A stretch of DNA of 32,900 nt from DATEOR01 sp035296905 (lineage in GTDB: Bacteria; Actinomycetota; Thermoleophilia; Gaiellales; Gaiellaceae): the NCBI GenBank assembly GCA_035296905.1, contig DATHAA010000090.1, forward strand, positions 1 to 32,900, written 5' to 3'. Positions 7,904 through 15,414 of the stretch are shown one piece after another. A program made the position numbers and the translations under genes. The notes beneath the pieces are model-generated. The model saw only the letters and a program-made list of their open reading frames with translations, was not told the DNA's origin and did not search any database. Position 1 is the stretch's first letter, and each line of letters opens with the position of its first letter.

Positions 7904-9526
7904 TCAGGGTGTCGAAGTCCACATCTCGAGGCGGGCGGGCAGGTGGACCACCGCGGGCCCGCCCGTGGCGAGGGCACGGCTGAGCGCGTCGCCGAGCGCA
8001 TCCGGGGTCGTCGACTCGACCGGCACTCCGAAGGAGCGCGCGAGCTCGGGGAAGTCCGGCTGCTCGAGGTCGACCGCGAACGTCTCTCCGTAGGCGTCGC
8101 GCTGGTACTCCCGCAGGATCCCGTAGCCGCCGTCGTCGACGAGCAGGAGCGTCGTCGGCAATCCGTACTGTCGCGCCGTCGCGAGTTCCTGGACGCCGTA
8201 GAGGAAGCCCCCGTCCCCGACCACGGCGAGCGTCGGCTGCCCGAGTGCGACTGCGGCCCCGAGCGCCGCGGGCCAGGCGTAGCCGAGCGTCCCCGAGCCG
8301 AGCGGGTAGAGGAAAGTACGCGGGCCGAGAGCCGGGAAGTGCGCGCCGGCCCAGTACGCCAGGATGGTCATGTCCCAGCCGCCTGCGGCCTCCCATGGGA
8401 GCGCGCCGCGTACCGATTCGAGCAGGCCGCGTTCGAGCTCCCGGCCCTGCTCGGCGAGGCCCGAGGCGATCCGTTCCCGGACGGCGCGGGCGCGCTCCTC
8501 CGCCCGGCCGTCGGGCTCCCGCTTTTGCAGGCGCTCCTGTAGGGCCGCGAGTGTCGCCCGCGCGTCGCCGACGAGCCCGAGGGCGGGGAAGGTGGTGCCG
8601 ATCCGTTCCTCGTCTGCGTCGATCTGGACGAGCTGGCCGCCGAATTGAAGCTTGTACTGCTGCGTTGTCTCGGCGCCGAGCTCCGAGCCCACGACGAGCA
8701 CTGCGTCGGCGCCCTCGACGAGCTCCCCGAAGGCTGCCTCGTCGCACGCCGAGCCGGCGGAAAGCTCGTGATCCTCGGGAAAGGCCCCCTTGCCCATGTA
8801 CGAGGTCACGACCGGAGCACGCAACATCTCCGCAACGGCTCGCAGCTCGTCCCAGGCGCCGGAACGCAGGACGCCGCTCCCAGCCCAGACCAGGGGCTTC
8901 CTCGCGCCCGCGAGCACCCGCGCCGCCTCGTCGAGACGCGACGAGTCCGGTACGACCCGCGCGGGCGGGCTTCCGTCGAGCCCGTTGGCCTCGACGTCGG
9001 TCTCGCCCGTGAGCACGTCCACCGGGATCTCCAGGAAGACCGGGCCGCTCGGCGGCGTCTGCGCGCGCTGCCAGGCTTCGGCGAGAAGCTCGGGAATGTC
9101 TCCGGCGCTTCGAGCCCGCGCCGACCACTTCACGATCGGCTCGAACGACGCACGCTGGTCGCGCAGCTCGTGGAGGTACCCGCGGCCGCGGCCGATCAGG
9201 TCGCGCGGTATCTGGCTCGCGATCGCGACAAGCGGGACGTGCGCGCTCGAGGCCTCCATGAGACCGGTGAGGGAGTTCAGGGCTCCCGGGCCCGTGGAGA
9301 GGAGAAGCGCCGCCGGCTTGCCTCCGGCCCGGGCGTAGCCGTCGGCCGCGAAGGCGGCGTTCAGCTCGGTGCGGAAGCCGACGTAGCGGACGGAGCTTCC
9401 GCGAAGTGCCTCCCAGATTCCGAGCGCGTGGACTCCGGGCAGGCCGAAGACCGTCTCGGCACCGAGAGCTTCGAGGGCGTCCACGACGACGTGGCCGCCG
9501 ATGCGGGTGCGGACGGCTTCGCTCAC
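7904..9526 (-). CDS. Thiamine-pyrophosphate-dependent enzyme, acetolactate-synthase/decarboxylase family
   Basis: A 540-residue three-domain TPP enzyme. The N-terminal PYR domain has the catalytic Glu54 (FRTELNAAFAADGYAR). The central domain resembles a DHS-fold/transhydrogenase-like domain (LVWAGSGVLRSGA). The C-terminal PP domain contains VVGDGGFLYG. The second half of the Mg/TPP motif reads VDDGGYG where most relatives have NN or ND. The family decarboxylates or condenses 2-oxoacids. FAD dependence as in true acetolactate synthase cannot be judged. It opens the three-gene minus-strand operon and diverges from the S15 hydrolase, with 38 bp between starts. Benzoylformate-decarboxylase-like or phosphonate/sulfo-pyruvate decarboxylase-like roles are alternatives. 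Confidence 0.87.
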   Translation of the reverse strand: MSEAVRTRIGGHVVVDALEALGAETVFGLPGVHALGIWEALRGSSVRYVGFRTELNAAFAADGYARAGGKPAALLLSTGPGALNSLTGLMEASSAHVPLVAIASQIPRDLIGRGRGYLHELRDQRASFEPIVKWSARARSAGDIPELLAEAWQRAQTPPSGPVFLEIPVDVLTGETDVEANGLDGSPPARVVPDSSRLDEAARVLAGARKPLVWAGSGVLRSGAWDELRAVAEMLRAPVVTSYMGKGAFPEDHELSAGSACDEAAFGELVEGADAVLVVGSELGAETTQQYKLQFGGQLVQIDADEERIGTTFPALGLVGDARATLAALQERLQKREPDGRAEERARAVRERIASGLAEQGRELERGLLESVRGALPWEAAGGWDMTILAYWAGAHFPALGPRTFLYPLGSGTLGYAWPAALGAAVALGQPTLAVVGDGGFLYGVQELATARQYGLPTTLLLVDDGGYGILREYQRDAYGETFAVDLEQPDFPELARSFGVPVESTTPDALGDALSRALATGGPAVVHLPARLEMWTSTP

Positions 9527-9564
9527 CGCGCGATCCTATCCCGCCGCATGAGAGGATCCGGCCG

Positions 9565-11547
9565 GTGACGACCCGGACCGAGTTCCCGCGCCCGATCCGG
9601 GAGATCGAGCACACCTGGCTGACCCTCTCGGACGGCTGCCGCCTCGCGGCGCGGATCTGGTTACCCGAGGATGCCGAGGCAAATCCCGTTCCCGCGATCC
9701 TCGAGTTCCTCCCGTATCGCAAGGTGGACGGCACGGCGATTCGCGACGCGCGGCGGCAGCCCTACGTCGCGGGCTTCGGCTACGCGACGGTGAGAGTCGA
9801 CATGCGCGGCACGGGCGAGTCCGACGGCCTCCTCACGGACGAGTACACGGAGGAGGAGCACGCCGACTGCCTCGAGGTGATGGCCTGGCTCCGGGAGCAG
9901 CCGTGGTGCGACGGCAATCTCGGGATGTGGGGGATCTCCTGGGGCGGCTTCAACGCGCTCCAGCTCGCCGCACTCCGCCCTCCCGGCCTCAAGGCGATCA
10001 TGACGCTGATGTCAACGGATGACCGCTACGCCGACGACGTCCACTACCGCGGCGGGTGCGTCGAGGCGCTCGACATGCTGCACTGGGCCTCCTCGATGCT
10101 GGTCTGGAACGCGCGCCCACCCGATCCGCGGCTCTACGGCGACGGGTGGCGGGAAGCCTGGCTCGGCCGGCTGGAAGGCGCGAACAACTGGATCGAGCCC
10201 TGGCTGGCACACCAGCGGCGCGACGCCTACTGGAAGCACGGCTCGGTCTGCGAGGACTACTCCGCGATCGACGTCCCCGTCTATGCGGTCGGCGGCTGGG
10301 TCGACGGCTACACGAACGCGGTCCCGCGAATGCTGGAAGGGCTCTCGGTGCCGCGGAAGGGCCTCATCGGCCCGTGGGCGCACGCCTTCCCCGATGACGC
10401 GCTCCCCGGCCCGAGCATCGGCTTCCTCCAGGAGTGCGTCCGCTGGTGGAACCACTGGCTCAAGGGCATCGACACGGGGATCATGGAGGAGCCGATGCTC
10501 CGTGCCTGGATGCAGGATTCCACGCCGCCGCGGACTTCCTACGAGGTGCGGGAGGGGCGGTGGGTCGCCGAGTCGGAGTGGCCGTCGGCGAACATCGGCA
10601 CGGAGACGCTGGAGCTGGGCGGGCCGCGGTCCATCCTCGGCGTGCAGACTTGCGGCGTCGAAGCGGGTGTGTGGTGCGCAGAGGGCGGCGCCGCCGACCT
10701 GGCCGGAGACCAGCGCGTCGAGGACGCCGTCTCGCTTACTTGGGACTTCGAGGCTCTCGCGGAGCCTTTCGAGATTCTTGGGCAACCGCGGGCGGTGCTC
10801 GAGCTCGAGGTCGACCGGCCGCAGGCGCTCGTCGCCGTTCGGCTCTGCGACGTGGCGCCGGACGGCTCGTCGCTCCTCGTCACGCGCGGAGTCCTGAATC
10901 TCACGCACCGCGAGAGCCACGAGTATCCCGAGCCGCTCGAGCCCGGGCAGCGGTGCGAGATCCCCGTGCCGCTCGACGTGATCGCCCACTCGTTCCCCGC
11001 GGGCCACCGCCTGCGCGTTGCCGTCTCACCGACGTACTGGCCCTGGGCGTGGCCCTCGCCGGAGCCGGTGACCTTGACCGTGCACGGCGGGCGGCTGGAG
11101 CTTCCCGTCCGCGAGCCGCGCGAGGAGGACAAGGCGCTACGGCCCTTCGACGAGCCCGAGCACTCCGCGCCACTCGCGATCCAGGAAGTCGAGGGCGACC
11201 CCGGCGGCCGCTTCCTCCGCAAGGAGCATGCGACCGGACGCGTCGAGCAGATCTTCGACTGGGCGCTCGGCGGTTCGCTTCGCTTCCTCGACATCGAACT
11301 CAATTCCGGGGACACGAGCCACTGCCTCTACGCGATCGTCGAGGGCGATCCCCTGTCGGCTGAGGTGCGGTTCCAGGCCGCGTCCGACATGGGCCGCGGC
11401 GACTGGCAGACGCGGGCCGAGGTGACGAGCTCGATGACCTGCGACGCCGAGGCCTTCCGCGTCGAGGCAAGGCTCGACGTGCACGAGACCGGCGAGGTCG
11501 TCTTCACACGCTCTTGGTCGTTCGACTTCCCGCGCGACAACGTCTGA
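9565..11547 (+). CDS. CocE/NonD-family S15 hydrolase (X-Pro dipeptidyl-peptidase/acylase)
   Basis: A 660-residue alpha/beta hydrolase. Catalytic Ser125 sits in MWGISWGGFN (GxSxGG). The Asp is Asp247 in GGWVDGYT and the His is His273 in IGPWAHAF. A jelly-roll C-terminal PepX domain follows (about residues 350-560; HRLRVAVSPTYWPWAW), with a further ~100-residue tail. CocE-type enzymes hydrolyse esters or amides (cocaine esterase, glutaryl-7-ACA acylase, X-Pro peptidases). GTG at 9565 was chosen because it has AGAGGA about 10 bases upstream and the homology begins there. There is no signal peptide, so it is probably cytoplasmic. It ends before twin palindromes and is convergent with the S12 hydrolase. 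Confidence 0.9.
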   Translation: MTTRTEFPRPIREIEHTWLTLSDGCRLAARIWLPEDAEANPVPAILEFLPYRKVDGTAIRDARRQPYVAGFGYATVRVDMRGTGESDGLLTDEYTEEEHADCLEVMAWLREQPWCDGNLGMWGISWGGFNALQLAALRPPGLKAIMTLMSTDDRYADDVHYRGGCVEALDMLHWASSMLVWNARPPDPRLYGDGWREAWLGRLEGANNWIEPWLAHQRRDAYWKHGSVCEDYSAIDVPVYAVGGWVDGYTNAVPRMLEGLSVPRKGLIGPWAHAFPDDALPGPSIGFLQECVRWWNHWLKGIDTGIMEEPMLRAWMQDSTPPRTSYEVREGRWVAESEWPSANIGTETLELGGPRSILGVQTCGVEAGVWCAEGGAADLAGDQRVEDAVSLTWDFEALAEPFEILGQPRAVLELEVDRPQALVAVRLCDVAPDGSSLLVTRGVLNLTHRESHEYPEPLEPGQRCEIPVPLDVIAHSFPAGHRLRVAVSPTYWPWAWPSPEPVTLTVHGGRLELPVREPREEDKALRPFDEPEHSAPLAIQEVEGDPGGRFLRKEHATGRVEQIFDWALGGSLRFLDIELNSGDTSHCLYAIVEGDPLSAEVRFQAASDMGRGDWQTRAEVTSSMTCDAEAFRVEARLDVHETGEVVFTRSWSFDFPRDNV

Positions 11548-11552
11548 GGACA

Positions 11553-11575
11553 CCTAGTAACAGACTGTTACTAGG
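11553..11575. repeat. Perfect 23-bp palindrome, copy 1
   Basis: Odd-length perfect inverted repeat centred on A11564 with 11-bp arms. Its core AGTAACAGACTGTTACT is shared with a second copy centred 88 bp away at 11652. It lies 5 bp after the S15 stop codon, in the gap between two convergent genes. It could be a dimeric-regulator operator or a small hairpin; no T-run follows it on either strand. Confidence 0.85.
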
Positions 11576-11641
11576 CTTGATTCGTCACATTCTTCGGAAG
11601 CCAGATGCATGGCGCCAAGCGGGTTTGGCTCGATCTCGGAG

Positions 11642-11662
11642 CAAGTAACAGACTGTTACTTG
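11642..11662. repeat. Perfect 21-bp palindrome, copy 2
   Basis: Odd-length perfect inverted repeat centred on A11652 with 10-bp arms. It has the same 17-bp core as copy 1 but different outer bases (CA..TG here, CCT..AGG there). The flanks between copies are not similar, so the core itself is what is conserved. It ends 13 bp before the last codon of the minus-strand S12 gene. Confidence 0.85.
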
Positions 11663-11674
11663 GCGTCTTTCGTG

Positions 11675-12958
11675 CTATTCGAAGTCACTTCTGTAGTAGC
11701 TCTCCCCCGAGAGGTTCGCGCGCAGGGCCTGGCCGTCGACGACGGCGTCGAAGCGGAGCCGCTCGGGCGACCACTCCTCCTCGCCGACTCGGAACTCGGC
11801 CTCTCCTAGCCGCGTCAGCGGCTTGCCGTCTCCCCAGGCCATCTGGGCCGTGAGCCCGCTCTCCAGCTGTGCGACGCGAAAGCCGGGGAGCCAGGGGTTG
11901 TAGCTCCGATAGCGGCCGTAAAAGGCCGAGTGCTCGGCGAGCGGCTCCGTGGGCGGGCTGTCGGGAGGCCACGGTTCGGCGTCGCCAGGCGGTTCCGGAT
12001 TCGCGCCACGGTGCAGTTCGACGGCGAACTGTGCGACGAGCTCCGTTACGTCGTGCTCGTCGGGCCCGTTGAAGAGTGCGACGACGGCGATTCCCGATTC
12101 GAGATCGCCGAGCAACGTCGAGGCAAAGCCGGGCATCGAGCCGCCGTGGCGGACGAGGTCGCCCTTGCGCTCGAGCCCGTAGCCGTAGCTCCACCCGTCG
12201 CCGGAGTCGAGCAGGAGTCCCGCGGTGAGCGTCTCTGCCGGTCCCGCGAGCAACGCGCGTCCGAACGCCGCCAGGTCGCCGGCGGTCGATGCGAGCGAGC
12301 CGTCGGCCGTGCCTGTCTCGAGCCACGGCGCCGGAAAGAGCGGGTCGTCCGGCGAAGGCGTGCGGTCGTCGTGGAGCCGTTCGTAGCCGACTGCCATCCG
12401 GTCGCGGATGTCGACGGTGATCTCCGGCTCCGTGTGCCGGAGGCCCATCGGCTCGAGGATCCGGCTCGTCAGGAGCTCGCGGTAGGGCGTCCCGGTCGCC
12501 GCCTCGAGCGCGTAGCCGAGCGTGCGGAACCCGACGTTCGAGTAGTGGAAGCGCTCGCCGGGCACGAAGCCAGTCTCGGTGTCGCGGAGCGCCCAGACGT
12601 CGAAACGGGAGTCGGCAGTCATGTCCGCGCCGCGGATGAGCCCGGCCGAGTGCGTGAGGAGGTGCTCGACGCGGACCGGCTCGTACGCGGACCGAACCTC
12701 GAACCACGGCAGGTAATCGGTCAGCCGCGCCTGCAGGTCGAGGAGGTCGACGGCGAGCATCGCGGTGAACGTCTTGCCGATCGAGCCGACCTCGAAGAGT
12801 GTGTCCTCGTCGATCGCCCGCTTGCGCACCTCGGCCCAGCCGACGCTGTGCGAGAAGACGAGCTCGTCCCGGTCCGAGGTGGCGATCGCCAGTCCCGGCA
12901 GCCCGCGCCGCTTGAGGAAATCTCCCAGCCACTGCCAGTCGTCGGTGGAGAAGTCCAT
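11675..12958 (-). CDS. Serine hydrolase, beta-lactamase / D-Ala-D-Ala peptidase family (S12)
   Basis: A 427-residue penicillin-binding-fold hydrolase. The SxxK motif is Ser59-Ile-Gly-Lys62, the second motif is Tyr139-Ser-Asn141, and the KTG-equivalent is His271-Gly-Gly. That HGG form is typical of class C-like esterases and EstB/Pab87-type proteins. A C-terminal lipocalin-like domain follows (about 320-427). There is no signal peptide or membrane segment, so action on cytoplasmic esters, amides or D-amino-acid peptides is more likely than on cell wall. ATG at 12958 was chosen; in-frame codons further upstream overlap the divergent amidohydrolase. It diverges from that gene with 24 bp between starts. 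Confidence 0.87.
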   Translation of the reverse strand: MDFSTDDWQWLGDFLKRRGLPGLAIATSDRDELVFSHSVGWAEVRKRAIDEDTLFEVGSIGKTFTAMLAVDLLDLQARLTDYLPWFEVRSAYEPVRVEHLLTHSAGLIRGADMTADSRFDVWALRDTETGFVPGERFHYSNVGFRTLGYALEAATGTPYRELLTSRILEPMGLRHTEPEITVDIRDRMAVGYERLHDDRTPSPDDPLFPAPWLETGTADGSLASTAGDLAAFGRALLAGPAETLTAGLLLDSGDGWSYGYGLERKGDLVRHGGSMPGFASTLLGDLESGIAVVALFNGPDEHDVTELVAQFAVELHRGANPEPPGDAEPWPPDSPPTEPLAEHSAFYGRYRSYNPWLPGFRVAQLESGLTAQMAWGDGKPLTRLGEAEFRVGEEEWSPERLRFDAVVDGQALRANLSGESYYRSDFE

Positions 12959-12982
12959 GTCGGGTGGACTATCTTCCTCCCA

Positions 12983-14056
12983 GTGATCGACTGCGACATC
13001 CACCCGCAGGTCGGGGACGTCGAGGAGTTCCTCGGCTTCGTCGATCCAGCCCAGCGCGACTGGTTCCACGGCCAGGGCGCGTCGCTCGGGATCCCCGGCT
13101 ACTCATGGGTGCACCCTTCGTCCTGGTTCCGGGCGGACATCGAGCAGAACGGACATCCCCCCGCCTCCGACGTGGACATGGTGCGCCGTGAGCTCCTCGA
13201 TCCCAGCGGCACCGAGATCGGGATCCTGAATGGAGACGACGCGGTGCTCGTCTCGCTCATGCCGAGCCCGTATCGCGCGGCCGAGCTGGCCCGGGCCCAC
13301 AACGAGTGGCTTCGCGAGCGATGGCTCGCCGAGGAGCCTCGCCTGCGCGCGTCGATCCTCTGCCCGGCCCAGGACCCGCAGGCGGCCGCGGCCGAGATCC
13401 GGCGCATGGCCGACGACGAGCGCTTCGTCCAGGTGCTTCTCTGCGGCGGCGCCGAGCGGCCCTACGGCGAGCCGCGCTACCTACCCATCTTCGAGGCCGC
13501 CGCGGAGTGCGGGCTTCCGGTCGCCATCCACTCCGGCGGAGAGGGAATGGGGATCGCCGCGCCTCCCGGCGGGGCGGGGCCGGTGACCTTCTACATCGAG
13601 TGGCATACCCTCGGATCGGCCTGCAGCATCATGTCCCACCTCGTCTCGCTCCTCTGCCACGGGACCTTCGAGCGCCTGTCGAATCTCAAGGTGCTCCTCA
13701 TCGAAGGCGGCATCGCATGGCTTCCCGGAATCCTGTGGCGGCTGGACACGAACTGGCGCGCCCTTCGGAGCGAGACCCCGTGGCTCGACCGCAAGCCGAG
13801 CGAGGTCGCGCGCGACCACGTTCGCTTCTCGACCCAACCGCTCGAGCATACGGACGGGAACGACGAGACGCTTTTCGAGATGCTCGAGGCGGTTGGTGCT
13901 CCCGACAACCTCTGCTTCGCGTCCGACTATCCCCACTGGGACTTCGACGACCCCGGCTTCATGCTCAAGCGCCTCCCGGAGACGTGGCGCGCGAAGGTCT
14001 TGCACGAGAACGCCGCCGAGTTCTACGGCGCGCGGCTCGGCCTGGCGCGGGCGTGA
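12983..14056 (+). CDS. Amidohydrolase-2 family metal-dependent hydrolase (ACMSD-like)
   Basis: A 357-residue TIM-barrel amidohydrolase. The N-terminal metal motif is DCDIHP. A mid-chain His lies in PVAIHSGGEG, another in the IEWHTLGSACSIMSHL stretch, and the metal Asp in FASDYPHWDFDDP. Relatives decarboxylate or hydrolyse aromatic-derived acids (ACMSD, LigJ/LigW groups). GTG at 12983 starts right at the conserved IDCDIHP block; the open frame upstream is antisense to the S12 gene and was excluded. Its stop overlaps the Rieske gene start (GTGA). A Rieske partner directly behind such a hydrolase recurs in actinobacterial aromatic or terpenoid clusters (inference). Confidence 0.87.
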   Translation: MIDCDIHPQVGDVEEFLGFVDPAQRDWFHGQGASLGIPGYSWVHPSSWFRADIEQNGHPPASDVDMVRRELLDPSGTEIGILNGDDAVLVSLMPSPYRAAELARAHNEWLRERWLAEEPRLRASILCPAQDPQAAAAEIRRMADDERFVQVLLCGGAERPYGEPRYLPIFEAAAECGLPVAIHSGGEGMGIAAPPGGAGPVTFYIEWHTLGSACSIMSHLVSLLCHGTFERLSNLKVLLIEGGIAWLPGILWRLDTNWRALRSETPWLDRKPSEVARDHVRFSTQPLEHTDGNDETLFEMLEAVGAPDNLCFASDYPHWDFDDPGFMLKRLPETWRAKVLHENAAEFYGARLGLARA

Positions 14057-14400
14057 GCGCCTGGCAGGACGTCGGGTCGGTCGCCGATCTCGAGCGCGAC
14101 GGCCATTTGATCGCCCGTGTTGGCGGACGCGAGGTCGGGGTCGTCACGGTCGGCGGCGAGCTGCGCGGAGTCCGAAACCGCTGCCCACACCACGGCGGCC
14201 CGCTCTGTCTCGGGACCGTTCGCGAGCGCGTCGCTGGCGAGCCTGGGCGCTACGAGCTCGTCGGCCAGAGCGTCCTGCGCTGCCCCTGGCACGGGTGGGA
14301 GTTCGACCCGGCCACCGGCCAGTGCCTCGACGAACCGTCCATGCGCGTCGCCGTCTATCCGGCGAAAGCCGAAGGCGATCGCGTGCTCATTGACATATGA
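14053..14400 (+). CDS. Small Rieske [2Fe-2S] protein
   Basis: A 115-residue stand-alone Rieske domain. The cluster ligands are clear: Cys44-Pro-His46 in CPHHGGPLC and Cys77-Pro-Trp-His80 in RCPWHGWEFD. The insert between them (VRERVAGEPGRYELVGQSV) matches Rieske ferredoxins and NirD-like proteins. It lacks a catalytic mononuclear-iron domain, so it is probably an electron carrier for an oxygenase or a structural partner, not the oxygenase itself. The GTG start overlaps the amidohydrolase stop by 4 bases. The end of this gene contains the -35 box of the PadR promoter. Confidence 0.9.
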   Translation: MSAWQDVGSVADLERDGHLIARVGGREVGVVTVGGELRGVRNRCPHHGGPLCLGTVRERVAGEPGRYELVGQSVLRCPWHGWEFDPATGQCLDEPSMRVAVYPAKAEGDRVLIDI

Positions 14401-14418
14401 TGTGATGGCGGGTACCTT
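14390..14418 (+). promoter_or_regulatory. Sigma70-type promoter of padR, leaderless
   Basis: TTGACA (14390-14395), a 17-bp spacer and TACCTT (14413-14418) form a near-consensus housekeeping promoter. Only 7 bases separate the -10 box from the padR ATG, so the transcript should start at or next to the ATG with no Shine-Dalgarno. The -35 box lies in the final codons of the Rieske gene. Confidence 0.7.
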
Positions 14419-14425
14419 GTAGTGC

Positions 14426-14773
14426 ATGGTAACTGCGCAAGACGCATTGCTTGCCCAGATGCGCCGCGGCACGCTGCAGTACTGCGTCCTATCGCTGCTC
14501 GCTGACGAGGAGCGTTACGGATTCGATCTCGTCCGCGGCCTCGCCGAGATGGACGGCATGGTCACGAGCGAGGGCACGATCTATCCGCTGCTCTCACGGC
14601 TGCGGAGGGACGGGCTCGTCGAGTCCAACTGGCAGGAGTCACCATCGGGCCCTCCGCGACGCTACTACCGGCTCACGACCGCGGGCCGCGCGGCCCTCGA
14701 CGGATTCAGGCTCGAATGGCGCCGCTTTCGCGATGCCGTCGATCACTTCGTAGAGAGGACGGAATCGAAATGA
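14426..14773 (+). CDS. PadR-family transcriptional regulator
   Basis: A 115-residue winged-helix repressor. The typical PadR text is LQYCVLSLLADEERYGFDLVRGL, then SEGTIYPLLSRLRRDGLVES, then the wing PPRRYYRLTTAGRAAL. PadR proteins sense small phenolics or drugs or control the adjacent membrane gene, and usually repress their own promoter. It is preceded by a leaderless promoter, and its stop overlaps the start of the HAAS-domain gene (ATGA). PadR plus HAAS/DUF1700 is a recurrent two-gene unit in Firmicutes and Actinobacteria, generally linked to envelope or drug responses. Confidence 0.92.
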   Translation: MVTAQDALLAQMRRGTLQYCVLSLLADEERYGFDLVRGLAEMDGMVTSEGTIYPLLSRLRRDGLVESNWQESPSGPPRRYYRLTTAGRAALDGFRLEWRRFRDAVDHFVERTESK

Positions 14774-15414
14774 GCACTTCGGCTGACAAGTTGGTCGAGG
14801 AGTACCTTGATCGCCTCGAGCGTGAGCTGGCCGACTTCCCCTCAGCGCGCCGGCGCGAGCTCGTCCAGGAGATCTCCGATCACATCGCCGAAGCGAGGGC
14901 CGCGCTCGAGTCCGAAAGCGAAGCCGACGTCCGCAACCTGCTGGACCGGATGGGCGATCCGGCCGACATCGCGGCAGAGGCGCGCGGCCCGGTCGCGGAG
15001 ACGGCTCCCGGAGGGGCGCCCATCGTCGAGCGCCGCTCCCGAGCTCTCGACGTCGCCGCGCTGATCCTCCTCCTGATCGGAGGCGTCGTCATCCCCGTGA
15101 TCGGCTGGCTCGTGGGCGTCGTCCTGCTCTGGATCTCGTCTGCCTGGACGGCTCGGCAGAAGCTGCTCGGCACCCTCGTGGTGCCCGGAGGCCTTGCGCT
15201 TCCCGTTGGCATTCTCGTCGTGGCCACATCGGGCTCAGCGTGTATTCAAGAGCCGATCCCTGGAGCCGGTGTCCAGCCGATCTGCTCGAGCGGCTGGGAC
15301 TCGGGTCAGATCGTCGGATCAATCGTCGTTGCGCTCCTCGCCGCCGCTTCGATCGCGACGATTGTCTACCTGGGCCGCCGCATGAGCCGGAACGCGGAAG
15401 TCGCGGCCGGCTAG
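14770..15414 (+). CDS. HAAS/DUF1700-type signalling protein with transmembrane helices
   Basis: A 214-residue protein. The N-terminal ~75 residues form the HAAS alpha-helical domain (VEEYLDRLERELADFPSARR, then EISDHIAEAR and LLDRMGDPADIAAEAR). Hydrophobic segments follow near 98-125 (ALILLLIGGVVIPVIGWLVG), 140-160 and 180-200, so it is probably anchored by three or four helices. HAAS domains are thought to work with PadR regulators encoded next to them. ATG at 14770 overlaps the padR stop, with an AGAGGACGG site upstream. The last 4 bases overlap the stop of the convergent amidohydrolase gene. Function beyond PadR-linked signalling is unknown. Confidence 0.85.
   Translation: MSTSADKLVEEYLDRLERELADFPSARRRELVQEISDHIAEARAALESESEADVRNLLDRMGDPADIAAEARGPVAETAPGGAPIVERRSRALDVAALILLLIGGVVIPVIGWLVGVVLLWISSAWTARQKLLGTLVVPGGLALPVGILVVATSGSACIQEPIPGAGVQPICSSGWDSGQIVGSIVVALLAAASIATIVYLGRRMSRNAEVAAG

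Noticed and set aside
6789..9734. A 981-codon open frame on the minus strand
   Set aside because: Only the last 370 codons (aminotransferase) make sense; the rest is arginine-rich shadow text over the TPP enzyme gene and beyond its start.
11930..14056. A 708-codon plus-strand frame
   Set aside because: Its first 350 codons are antisense to the S12 hydrolase; the real amidohydrolase begins at 12983 where the family homology starts.
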